From: Spirochaetota bacterium
GTDB lineage: Bacteria > Spirochaetota > Leptospiria > Turneriellales > Turneriellaceae
Direction of reading: 5' to 3'
Length of the DNA stretch: 5,942 nt
NCBI GenBank assembly: GCA_029561505.1
Contig: JAKQXK010000294.1
Location: 1 to 5,942, forward strand
The position numbers and the translations under genes were made by a program. Positions 1-5,942 of this stretch are shown here, one piece after another (position 1 is the first letter of the stretch; the number at the start of each line of letters is the position of its first letter). Under the pieces are notes generated by a model. It was not told where the DNA came from, searched no databases, and saw only the letters and a list, made by a program, of their open reading frames with translations.

Positions 1-1455
1 GGCTTCGTCGAATTCTTTGCCGACGGTCGAAGGGCGGTCAAAGCCGACACCTGCAAGGTAGTCGCCGATTGTCGCGGGTAGAACAAAATAACCATCGGCT
101 AGGCCCTGCATCAGTGCAGAGGCACCGAGGCGGTTTGCGCCGTGATCAGAAAAGTTTGCTTCGCCGCCGACATAGAGGCCGGGTATGGTCGACATCAGGT
201 TATAGTCAACCCATAGGCCACCCATCGTGTAGTGAACGGCAGGGTAAATTTTCATCGGCATCTGGTATGGGTTTTCGCCTGAGATCTTCTCGTACATTTC
301 AAACAGGTTGCCGTAACGCTCAGCGATTGTGTGCTCGCCGAGGCGATCAATCGAGGCCTTGAAGTCGAGAAATACTGAGAGGCCGGTCGCGTTAACGCCA
401 TAGCCCGCGTCGCAGCGTTCTTTTGCTGCGCGTGAAGCGACGTCTCGTGGCACGAGGTTACCGAATGCCGGGTAGCGGCGTTCGAGAAAATAGTCACGAT
501 CGCTCTCGGCGATTTCTTTCGCGGTGATTTCACCGCGCTGCAGACGCTCTGCAGTTGCTTTGTCTTTGGGTACCCAGACACGACCGTCGTTTCTGAGCGA
601 CTCACTCATGAGCGTCAGCTTCGACTGGTAGTCGCCGCTCGTGGGAATGCACGTCGGGTGAATCTGCGTGTAGCAGGGGTTCGCGAAAAAGGCCCCGCGC
701 TTGTGTGCACGCCATGATGCGGTAACGTTTGAGAGCATGGCATTTGTCGAAAGAAAGTAGACGTTGCCATAACCACCAGTAGCGAGCACAACCGCGTGAG
801 CAGCGTGGCGCTTAACTTCGCCAGTGAGCAGGTTACGGGTAATGATACCTTTTGCGTGGCCATTCACGACAACTACGTCGAGCATTTCATGGCGGTTGTA
901 CATTTTGACGGTGCCTTCATGAATCTGGCGGTTCAGCGCGCTATAGGCGCCGAGCAGCAGCTGCTGGCCCGTCTGGCCTTTCGCATAGAACGTGCGCGAA
1001 ACCTGCGCGCCGCCGAAAGAGCGGTTGTCGAGCATGCCGCCATATTCGCGTGCGAAGGGCACACCCTGAGCCACTGCCTGGTCAATAATGTTTACCGAAA
1101 GTTCAGCAAGGCGGTAGACGTTGCCTTCGCGCGCGCGGTAGTCGCCGCCTTTGACAGTATCGTAGAACAGGCGGTATACCGAATCGCCGTCGTTATGGTA
1201 GTTCTTCGCAGCGTTGATACCACCCTGCGCAGCGATCGAGTGCGCGCGGCGCGGGCTGTCGTGAAAAGAAAAGGCATGTACATTGTAGCCGAGCTCGCCC
1301 ATAGAGGCTGCAGCGGCGGCACCTGCGAGGCCCGTACCGACGACGATCACGTCGAGCTTGCGCTTGTTGGCAGGGTTAACCAGTTTCAGCTTTGACTTGT
1401 AGTCGCGCCATTTGGTTTCCAGCGGGCCCTGAGGTATTTTCGCGTCGAGTTTCAT
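1..1455 (-). CDS. sdhA: Succinate dehydrogenase flavoprotein subunit SdhA (C-terminus cut by window edge)
   Basis: SdhA carries covalent FAD and oxidises succinate to fumarate on the cytoplasmic face of the membrane complex (TCA cycle/respiratory complex II). 485 residues are visible and the frame is open to the left edge. Seen: Rossmann FAD motif VVGTGLAG at about residues 38-45; [15 protein letters not shown] at 69-83, where His72 is the expected flavin-linked histidine; IHPT with His266; PRDVASR with Arg337, the expected proton-shuttle arginine; HYTMGG with His408; and [19 protein letters not shown] with Arg442. These are the substrate and FAD residues known from the family. The wording is that of the b558-cytochrome (Bacteroidota/Leptospira-like) group, whose proteins are commonly around 640 residues, so roughly the last quarter is missing. 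The ATG at 1453-1455 is the only reasonable start: an in-frame stop lies about nine codons upstream with no ATG, GTG or TTG between. No Shine-Dalgarno is seen. SdhC lies about 1.1 kb upstream, beyond an opposing esterase gene. A fumarate reductase role cannot be excluded. Confidence 0.97.
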   Translation of the reverse strand, partial: MKLDAKIPQGPLETKWRDYKSKLKLVNPANKRKLDVIVVGTGLAGAAAAASMGELGYNVHAFSFHDSPRRAHSIAAQGGINAAKNYHNDGDSVYRLFYDTVKGGDYRAREGNVYRLAELSVNIIDQAVAQGVPFAREYGGMLDNRSFGGAQVSRTFYAKGQTGQQLLLGAYSALNRQIHEGTVKMYNRHEMLDVVVVNGHAKGIITRNLLTGEVKRHAAHAVVLATGGYGNVYFLSTNAMLSNVTASWRAHKRGAFFANPCYTQIHPTCIPTSGDYQSKLTLMSESLRNDGRVWVPKDKATAERLQRGEITAKEIAESDRDYFLERRYPAFGNLVPRDVASRAAKERCDAGYGVNATGLSVFLDFKASIDRLGEHTIAERYGNLFEMYEKISGENPYQMPMKIYPAVHYTMGGLWVDYNLMSTIPGLYVGGEANFSDHGANRLGASALMQGLADGYFVLPATIGDYLAGVGFDRPSTVGKEFDEA

Positions 1456-1624
1456 ATAATTGACGCAACTAATCGTTCAGTTATGGAGTAAACTAGGAAT
1501 CACAAACGAAGTCAGACAAATCGCCGTCTTTTGGGCTACCTGAGGCAGGCTATTGCTTTGACGGCGCCGCTGCCCATAACGGTCTGCACGCGTGGCCAAA
1601 TCGGCCGATGCAGGTCAAATCAGC
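1456..1624. promoter_or_regulatory. Divergent intergenic region between sdhA and the esterase gene
   Basis: The region lies between the ATG of sdhA (minus) and the preferred ATG of the esterase (plus), and should contain the promoters of both, because the genes diverge. If the esterase starts at the GTG at 1592, the gap shrinks to 136 bases. The first 50 bases next to sdhA are AT-rich compared with the surroundings. I see no convincing hairpin, riboswitch or long repeat. That promoters lie here is inferred from gene orientation; no element is certain. Confidence 0.5.
1460..1487 (+). promoter_or_regulatory. Candidate sigma70-like promoter for the esterase
   Basis: TTGACG at 1460-1465 is a five-of-six match to the -35 consensus. 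It is followed after 16 bases by TATGGA at 1482-1487, a weak -10. Transcription from here would read into the esterase with a leader of roughly 130 bases. The -35 is good but the -10 is poor, so this may be chance in an AT-rich patch. Confidence 0.22.
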
Positions 1625-2578
1625 ATGAAAATGAATCAATCTTCAGGCCCAGAACTCGATAAACGCGCGGCGAAGGTTCTGAGGCTGCTGAAACGCCAGC
1701 AGCCGATGAGCACGCAGACAGCCGACGAGGTCAGAAATCAGCTTGCGCGGGCCGGCAATCCGTTTGGCGCCCCTGAGGCGCATCTGGCGTACAGACAAGA
1801 CCACACTGTCACAGCGGCTGACGGCGCAGCACTGCTGCTGCGCGAATATTCGCCTGTCGAAAACGGTTCAGTTTCGCCCGCAATCCTCTTTTTTCATGGT
1901 GGAGGGTTTGTAATCGGCAGCGTCGCCGAGTACGATAGCATCTGCAGCCAGCTCGCCGCACGATCGGGAGCACGTGTATTTTCGCTCGAATACCGGCTTG
2001 CGCCACAGGTTAAATACCCCGTACCGCACGAAGACTCGCGCGCCGCTTACCGATGGCTGCTCGGCGCGCGCGATCAGCTTGCCCTGACGGGCATTGGCGT
2101 CTGCGGTGATAGTGCCGGCGGTAATCTCGCAGCTTCGCTCTGTCTGTACGCGCGCAACAATGCGCTTGAACAGCCGGCATTGCAGATGTTGTGGTACCCG
2201 ATGACGCATGGCTCTGTAGAAACCGAATCGCGCCGCCGTTTTGCGCAAGACTATTACATTACCGAGGCAGATATGCGCTGGTTTTCGGCGCAGCTGTTTG
2301 AAGAATCAAAACAAAGTGAGGATATCTATTTTGCTCCGGGGCTTGGTGCTGATCTCAGCGGGCTCGCCCCTGCATACGTGATGACCGCCGGCTTTGATGT
2401 CTTACACGACGAAGGCCAATTGTACGCAAAAAAACTTGAGGCTTCAGGCGTTGCGACCGAATCCCATTGCCGTGCCGATATGTTTCACGGTTTCATCTCA
2501 TTCGCCGGCGCGCTGGCGCAGGGTATGGATGAAATCTATCGCACCGCCGACTTTATTCGCGCCCGCACGGGCAAGTGA
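1625..2578 (+). CDS. Alpha/beta hydrolase, hormone-sensitive-lipase-type esterase
   Basis: Predicted carboxylesterase of the HSL (family IV) group, which hydrolyses short to medium acyl esters; the true substrate is unknown. Counting from the ATG at 1625 (317 residues), the sequence shows the oxyanion motif HGGG at 91-94, the EYRLAP motif near 122-127, GDSAGGN with nucleophile Ser163, catalytic Asp258 in GFDVLHDEG, and catalytic His288 in FHGF. All the hallmark residues are therefore present, and the length is typical for the family. There is no signal peptide or membrane segment, so it is probably cytoplasmic. The start is uncertain: GTG at 1592 (328 residues) has no ribosome site, ATG at 1625 has AGGT about ten bases upstream, and ATG at 1631 is also possible. 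The gene stands alone on the plus strand between the two sdh genes, divergent from sdhA and convergent with sdhC, so it probably has its own promoter. Nothing ties it to succinate oxidation. Confidence 0.93.
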   Translation: MKMNQSSGPELDKRAAKVLRLLKRQQPMSTQTADEVRNQLARAGNPFGAPEAHLAYRQDHTVTAADGAALLLREYSPVENGSVSPAILFFHGGGFVIGSVAEYDSICSQLAARSGARVFSLEYRLAPQVKYPVPHEDSRAAYRWLLGARDQLALTGIGVCGDSAGGNLAASLCLYARNNALEQPALQMLWYPMTHGSVETESRRRFAQDYYITEADMRWFSAQLFEESKQSEDIYFAPGLGADLSGLAPAYVMTAGFDVLHDEGQLYAKKLEASGVATESHCRADMFHGFISFAGALAQGMDEIYRTADFIRARTGK

Positions 2579-2586
2579 ATGTAAGC

Positions 2587-3273
2587 CTAAAACAGGTTCA
2601 GGTAGCGCAGCTGAAAAAATACCGGAATCGAAGCGAACCCTAAAGGGATCACGATAGAATACAAAAGGCCGATTTTTTTAATCAGCGGCGTATAAGTACG
2701 GTGGTTGAGGCCGAGCGATTGAAAGGCACTCGAGAACCCGTGGTTAAGGTGAAATGCCATCAGCAGCATCGCGCCCACATAGAACCAGGCATAAAGACCA
2801 CCCCATTGCGTTTCAAACGCCGATTTCACCGTATGGTAGAAAGCGAGATTGTCTGGTTCGTAGATGCGGTGCTTTAACGTGAAAGAGTTGATATGAATGA
2901 TCAGATAGATCAGAATAATTGAGCCGGTTACGCCCATATATTTTGAGAACAGGGCTGAACGACCACCCGTGCCGCCCTTGTAACCCACCGGGCGCGCCGA
3001 CTTGTTGCGCAGCGTCAGCAACAGGGCATCGATGATATGCACAGCGAACCCGAGCACCAGTGTCACTTCGAGCACGCGTATAATGGGCGAAGTGCTCATG
3101 AATACAGAGTACGCATCGAAAGCTGCGCCACCATCGTTCTTGAAAAGCAAGAAGTTACCTGCTAAATGTACGGGAAGAAAACTCACCAGAAACAGCCCCG
3201 AAAGGGCCATCAGGTATTTTTTGCCGATCGAGGTCGCCAGTAAGAACGGTGAAGCTGCAGTTGCCTGTGACAT
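2587..3273 (-). CDS. sdhC: Succinate dehydrogenase cytochrome b558 subunit SdhC
   Basis: Membrane anchor of succinate dehydrogenase that binds two hemes and passes electrons to the quinone pool. Counting from the ATG at 3273 (228 residues), five hydrophobic segments are seen at about 21-43, 66-90, 113-135, 158-182 and 200-222. This matches the five-helix, single-subunit anchor of the Bacillus/Bacteroidota b558 type rather than the separate SdhC and SdhD of E. coli. Histidines suitable as heme ligands sit one per helix in the first four: His36 (VHLAGN), His79 (FAVHI), His127 (IIHIN) and His175 (AFHLNHG; His178 is nearby). The N-terminal SIGKKYLMALSG is a family signature. A TTG at 3309 would add 12 residues, but it lies inside the U-tract of the upstream terminator, so the ATG is preferred. 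No Shine-Dalgarno is seen before either start. The 3' end faces the esterase stop across 8 bases. SdhA is encoded further downstream on the same strand but is not adjacent. Confidence 0.94.
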   Translation of the reverse strand: MSQATAASPFLLATSIGKKYLMALSGLFLVSFLPVHLAGNFLLFKNDGGAAFDAYSVFMSTSPIIRVLEVTLVLGFAVHIIDALLLTLRNKSARPVGYKGGTGGRSALFSKYMGVTGSIILIYLIIHINSFTLKHRIYEPDNLAFYHTVKSAFETQWGGLYAWFYVGAMLLMAFHLNHGFSSAFQSLGLNHRTYTPLIKKIGLLYSIVIPLGFASIPVFFQLRYLNLF

Positions 3274-3302
3274 ACGCCAGCGCGGGTGATTCAAATAGTG
3301 CG

Positions 3303-3352
3303 AAAACAAAAAAAGCCCGACCCGCTGCGACGCAGCAGCGGTACCGGGCTTT
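3303..3352 (-). terminator. Strong intrinsic terminator after the DUF465 gene
   Basis: Read on the minus strand, AAAGCCCG (3352-3345) pairs with CGGGCTTT (3319-3312), and inside it CCGCTGC (3341-3335) pairs with GCAGCGG (3328-3322). This leaves a six-base loop and a small internal loop. The stem is followed directly by a T-rich run to 3303 (TTTTTTTG then TTTT). It sits about 20 bases past the DUF465 stop codon, as expected for a terminator of that gene, and immediately before sdhC, which therefore probably needs its own transcript. On the plus strand the hairpin is followed only by TTTCTCGG, so bidirectional use is doubtful. Confidence 0.88.
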
Positions 3353-3370
3353 CTCGGCCAGCTTCAGGGC

Positions 3371-3613
3371 TTATTTGTTGGTCGAAAGAATGTGAAACAG
3401 CTGGTCTTTTAACGCCAGGCGCTGCTTCTTTTGCTCTTCCATAAACGCGTCAGATTCGGGGCTGCCGTTTCGCTCGAGGGTCTCGATCTTATGCGTAATT
3501 TCGGCGTACTGTTCGCTGAGCTTGTGAAAATGCGTGTCTGAGGTCTTCAAACGAATAATCAGATCGCGGTATTCGGGAAATTCGTGGTGAATGTCGTGGT
3601 GTGCTTCTGCCAT
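3371..3613 (-). CDS. Small DUF465/YdcH-like coiled-coil protein
   Basis: 80-residue, charged, soluble protein that resembles the DUF465 (YdcH/SlyX-like size class) family. No biochemical role is established for the family that I can name. Seen: a His-rich N-terminus (residues 1-10); a first helix at about 12-48 with heptad-like hydrophobics (LIIRLKTSDTHFHKLSEQYAEITHKIETLE); a turn around NGSPES at 49-54; and a second helix at about 55-77 ending in the typical RLALKDQLFHIL. This predicts an antiparallel helical hairpin, and the length is usual for the family. The ATG at 3613 is the only start that fits; another ATG seven bases upstream is out of frame. There is no strong ribosome site, although GGAGAG occurs too far upstream. 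The gene is a single cistron: a strong terminator lies just downstream, and the lipase gene is divergent upstream. It overlaps no other convincing gene. Confidence 0.85.
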   Translation of the reverse strand: MAEAHHDIHHEFPEYRDLIIRLKTSDTHFHKLSEQYAEITHKIETLERNGSPESDAFMEEQKKQRLALKDQLFHILSTNK

Positions 3614-3631
3614 GTATGCATACCCGGGTAT
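3614..3631. promoter_or_regulatory. Two overlapping perfect palindromes, possible operator
   Basis: Immediately upstream of the DUF465 start codon are GTATGCATAC (3614-3623) and ATACCCGGGTAT (3620-3631). Both are perfect inverted repeats and they share ATAC. The half-site reads GTAT, ATAC, GTAT across 18 bases. Such symmetry next to a start in a divergent region could bind a dimeric regulator. It could equally be chance, and no regulator gene is nearby. The structure is seen directly; the operator role is speculation. Confidence 0.3.
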
Positions 3632-3657
3632 TTAGACTCTCCGTAAGCCATTTTTCT

Positions 3658-3663
3658 TAAAAT
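3658..3663 (+). promoter_or_regulatory. Candidate -10 element for the lipase gene
   Basis: TAAAAT lies in a short AT-rich patch within the divergent DUF465/lipase gap and differs from TATAAT at one position. No good -35 stands at the usual distance. If used, transcription would begin near 3670 and give a leader of about 70 bases before the ATG at 3741. This is weak evidence only. Confidence 0.2.
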
Positions 3664-3740
3664 AGTCCCGCGCAAGTGCCTAAACCAGCCTCTTGCGCAT
3701 TTGGGTTGGCCCAGTGTCGGCCCGAAGCGTACCGGCAGTT

Positions 3741-4805
3741 ATGTTGCAGCGCAGCGCCGAACAGAACCTGAAGTTTCCGGTTTTGTTTGTGCACGGGCTT
3801 TTTTCGAGCAGCCGCACCTGGACGAAAACCGTGAGTGCATTTATTGAAGATTACGATCTGCGCTATGGTGGCACGGTATCTGCGAATCCGCCGTCTGGGC
3901 AGTTGCAGCCCACGCCCGCCGATTTTTATACGTGGAACTTCTCGAGTAACCACCATCTGTCATACCGAAAGCAGGCAGAAGAGCTTGCTGCAGGCATTGA
4001 AACGATACGCCGCCTGAACGGTGCCGAGCAGGTTGTTCTGATTGGCCACAGCATGGGTGGGTTGGCGGCGCGCGCCCTCGTTCAGCTTTATGGCGCCCGC
4101 GACGTCTATGCACTCATCACCATTGGTACTCCACATTATGGCAGCCCGCTGGCACTGCTCAGAGAGTCGACGCATCGCGACGCGCGCAACATATTTGAAA
4201 AACTGACGAAACTGCTCGCGCGCGCCGATGCTCCCGGCGAAACCAGACCAGGTTTTTTTCGGCGTCTCGCGCGGCGGCTGTTTCGGGTTACAACCGAAGC
4301 GCAGCAAGAACTCGACGGCTTTTTTTCGAGCGAGGCCTTCATCGAACTCGCACCCGGCAGCGAGGCACTTGAAGAACTCAATAGGGCAGATCTGCCCACA
4401 GACCTGAGGTATGTTTTTATTACGGGAAGTCTCACTGACTTTGCTGCATTTCCCGACCCGGTGTGGATTGCCCGCTATAGAAAACTGAACAGCGTCTGGA
4501 AGCGGTTGGCCGCGAACACGGTGCAAACAATTTCGAACCGCTATCTGCTAGAACCATACGAAGAGTTTCAGCGCTACTTGTCAGCTTACCTGCCCGACGC
4601 CGCAGATTACACGCCGGCGCATTTGACCGATTTTGACGGTGCAGTCCCGGTACTGAGCCAGATAATTGGTCATTTTAGAGATCCCCCTTTGTTAAAGGCT
4701 GTGTTGCCCGTTTATGCCAGCCATACGAGGCTCACAAAAAGGCCCGCGAAAATTTTTCAGGCGCTTGCGGTTTGCGGCGCGGTCGGCGCATCGCCCAGAC
4801 CATGA
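3741..4805 (+). CDS. Triacylglycerol-lipase-like alpha/beta hydrolase (GHSMGG)
   Basis: Predicted serine lipase/esterase with a lipase-like layout; its substrate is unknown. Counting from the ATG at 3741 (354 residues): FPVLFVHGLFSSS at about 12-24 gives the first strand and the oxyanion HG; VVLIGHSMGGLAARA at about 98-112 carries nucleophile Ser104; TIGTPHYGSPLA follows at about 127-138, a phrase common in lipases; DFDGAVPVLSQ supplies the probable acid Asp299; and YASHTRL supplies catalytic His328. A full triad is therefore present. The stretch between, around 160-195, is rich in Arg and Phe (GFFRRLARRLFR) and probably forms part of a lid. No signal peptide is seen, so it is probably not secreted by Sec. 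The start is uncertain: the frame opens after a TAA at 3681, and TTG at 3693 (370 residues) and GTG at 3714 are alternatives. No start has a clear Shine-Dalgarno. The stop overlaps the next gene by four bases. Confidence 0.88.
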   Translation: MLQRSAEQNLKFPVLFVHGLFSSSRTWTKTVSAFIEDYDLRYGGTVSANPPSGQLQPTPADFYTWNFSSNHHLSYRKQAEELAAGIETIRRLNGAEQVVLIGHSMGGLAARALVQLYGARDVYALITIGTPHYGSPLALLRESTHRDARNIFEKLTKLLARADAPGETRPGFFRRLARRLFRVTTEAQQELDGFFSSEAFIELAPGSEALEELNRADLPTDLRYVFITGSLTDFAAFPDPVWIARYRKLNSVWKRLAANTVQTISNRYLLEPYEEFQRYLSAYLPDAADYTPAHLTDFDGAVPVLSQIIGHFRDPPLLKAVLPVYASHTRLTKRPAKIFQALAVCGAVGASPRP

Positions 4806-5942
4806 ACGCGCCAGATGCCGCAGTCGAAGTCGATATTACGGGTCTGCATGCGAATGGTTACGGCGTAGCGCATCTGACAAAGCTCGGGCATGTTTATGTG
4901 CCGTTCGCCTTTCCAGGTCAGCGGGTTTCGGTGCGACTTGTCGAAGAAGTCAGAAGCGGGCAGTGGCAGGCAGAACTCTTGCAGCCGAACGCAGCACATT
5001 GTAGCATCAGCTCACGCTGCGGCGGGTGCCTTTGGCCAGGCGTCGCTTATACCGAACAACTGGCGGGCAAAGAGAATCTATTCCGTCGTGCCCTTTCGGG
5101 GTTGCGTGAACTCGCCTCGATGCCGGCCGAGGTTCATGCGTCGCCCGCTATCACCGAATACCGCAGCCGCATGCACCTGCACGCGAATTTTTTTCGTGGT
5201 CGCTTTTCATTTGGTTTTTATGCAAGAGGCTCGCGCGATCTTCTGCCGGTAACAGACTGTACTGTCGCGAGCCCTGCGCTGCAGCGCGCGGTTCACGAAC
5301 TTGCCTCATTGCGTTCTCACGAATTTACCGATGCGCATGACTTTGGTTTTGGCATCGAGCTCGTTGATCTTGCAGAAACAGCGCGCGTGCTGCTCACACT
5401 CTATTCGAGCGCTGCGCGCCGCGAAAATCTTCAGCACGTCATTCAACCCTTCAGCGGCCTTGCCTCACGGCCCATAGTGCAGCTCGCTCATGAAAACGAC
5501 GGGCAATATTTTCCCTGGCAGAAGGTTGGGGCTGTGCAGATGTATACGCGTGCGGGTTGCTTTCAGCAGGTGAACCGCGCGCAGAGCGACAGAATTCGTG
5601 AAATTCTCGGCACTCATATCAGCGAGACTGGCTGTCACACTCTGCTCGACCTTTATTCAGGCAGCGGCAATTATTCGCTGCCGTTCGCAGGGCGTGTCAC
5701 CTCGATTGACGGGTTTGACGATAATCAGATCGGTATCGAAGTCGCGAATTTTAACCTGCGGCAGAATGGTATAGCCAATGCCCGATATAACTGCGCTGAT
5801 GCAGCCGACGCACTGCAGCGTCTGCTGAGTGAGACACCTGCGCGGGTGCCCGATCTGGTTATTCTCGACCCGGCGCGCTTCGGCATTGGCGCCGAAGTGC
5901 CGCGCCTGCTGAAGCGCCTGCGCCCCCCGGCACTGGCGCTCG
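4802..5942 (+). CDS. Iron-sulfur RNA (uracil-5-)-methyltransferase, TrmA/RlmC/RlmD family, probably RlmD-like (C-terminus cut)
   Basis: SAM-dependent enzyme of the group that makes 5-methyluridine in rRNA or tRNA. 380 residues are visible. Seen: a TRAM-like beta domain at about 7-62 (VDITGLHANGYGVAH...GHVYVPFAFPGQRV); iron-sulfur cysteines Cys67, Cys73 and Cys76 in the C-x5-CGGC pattern, with Cys153 in VTDC as the likely fourth ligand; GFYARGSRDLLPV just before it; GCFQQVN at 252-258; SAM-binding DLYSGSGNYSLP at 283-294; ANFNLRQNG at 315-323; and DPARFG at 356-361. GxGN and DPAR resemble E. coli RlmD (23S U1939) more than TrmA, but the target base cannot be assigned from sequence. The catalytic cysteine (SCNPxT-type motif) and the general base should lie past the right edge. 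The ATG at 4802 overlaps the lipase stop as ATGA, so translation is probably coupled. No Shine-Dalgarno is visible. The window edge, not a stop, ends the gene. Confidence 0.93.
   Translation, partial: MNAPDAAVEVDITGLHANGYGVAHLTKLGHVYVPFAFPGQRVSVRLVEEVRSGQWQAELLQPNAAHCSISSRCGGCLWPGVAYTEQLAGKENLFRRALSGLRELASMPAEVHASPAITEYRSRMHLHANFFRGRFSFGFYARGSRDLLPVTDCTVASPALQRAVHELASLRSHEFTDAHDFGFGIELVDLAETARVLLTLYSSAARRENLQHVIQPFSGLASRPIVQLAHENDGQYFPWQKVGAVQMYTRAGCFQQVNRAQSDRIREILGTHISETGCHTLLDLYSGSGNYSLPFAGRVTSIDGFDDNQIGIEVANFNLRQNGIANARYNCADAADALQRLLSETPARVPDLVILDPARFGIGAEVPRLLKRLRPPALAL

Noticed and set aside
796..1395. 199-residue plus-strand open frame inside sdhA
   Set aside because: It is the antisense shadow of a well-conserved SdhA reading frame, has no recognisable domain, and arises from GC-rich codon bias.
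1535..1580. Possible hairpin around CCTGAGGCAGG and the GC-rich bases that follow, upstream of the esterase
   Set aside because: The arms are only four bases long with no T-tract, too short to call a terminator or riboswitch.
1868..2248. 126-residue minus-strand open frame inside the esterase
   Set aside because: It is antisense to the HGGG-to-GDSAGGN core of the esterase; no domain or ribosome site supports it.
1592..2578. Mobile-element origin of the esterase between sdhC and sdhA
   Set aside because: No terminal inverted repeats, target duplication, transposase fragment or clear change in codon use could be seen around it.
3002..3289. 95-residue plus-strand open frame opposite sdhC
   Set aside because: It is antisense to the first membrane helices of SdhC and has no independent support.
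3273..3309. TTG start at 3309 adding 12 residues to SdhC
   Set aside because: The codon lies in the T-tract of the terminator and has no ribosome site; family proteins start close to the SIGKK motif.
3960..4526. 188-residue minus-strand open frame inside the lipase
   Set aside because: It lies wholly antisense to the lipase with its full catalytic triad; the translation is low-complexity and matches no family I know.
4890..5252. 120-residue plus-strand open frame inside the methyltransferase
   Set aside because: It is an out-of-frame shadow of the iron-sulfur and TRAM-like region of the methyltransferase, with no family features.

Overview
The window looks like ordinary chromosomal DNA from a Gram-negative-type bacterium of moderate GC content (mid-50s per cent by eye; not counted). 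It holds six protein genes packed with short gaps. The flavoprotein and cytochrome b subunits of succinate dehydrogenase have the wording typical of the Bacteroidota/Leptospira-like b558 group, for example the flavoprotein N-terminus '[16 protein letters not shown]' and '[20 protein letters not shown]'. Most starts lack a good Shine-Dalgarno sequence. A moderate-GC relative of Leptospira (Turneriella-like) or a member of a Bacteroidota-related lineage would fit. This placement is an inference and the window alone cannot settle it.

Layout, left to right. Bases 1-1455 (minus) carry the N-terminal 485 residues of SdhA, which runs off the left edge. Bases 1456-1624 are a divergent intergenic region. 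Bases 1625-2578 (plus; possible GTG start at 1592) encode an esterase of the hormone-sensitive-lipase type. It converges, with only 8 bases between stops, on sdhC (2587-3273, minus). A strong hairpin terminator at 3303-3352 (minus) separates sdhC from a small DUF465/YdcH-like coiled-coil gene (3371-3613, minus). A short divergent region with two overlapping perfect palindromes follows. Then come a GHSMGG triacylglycerol-lipase-like hydrolase (3741-4805, plus; possible TTG start at 3693) and, overlapping its stop by ATGA, the first 380 residues of an iron-sulfur RNA (uracil-5-)-methyltransferase of the TrmA/RlmC/RlmD family, which runs off the right edge.

How the genes fit together: SdhA and SdhC are two parts of one membrane complex that oxidises succinate to fumarate and passes electrons to quinone. 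SdhB would be expected beyond the left edge. The usual sdhC-sdhA adjacency is broken by an oppositely oriented esterase gene, the most notable architectural point here. The lipase and methyltransferase probably share a transcript and may be translationally coupled. Their functions are not obviously related.

I found no tRNA, rRNA, CRISPR array, insertion sequence, phage gene or toxin-antitoxin module, and no stretch over 300 bases without a gene. I see no clear evidence for a new defence or mobile system. The findings are modest and concern gene order, start sites and regulatory structure.
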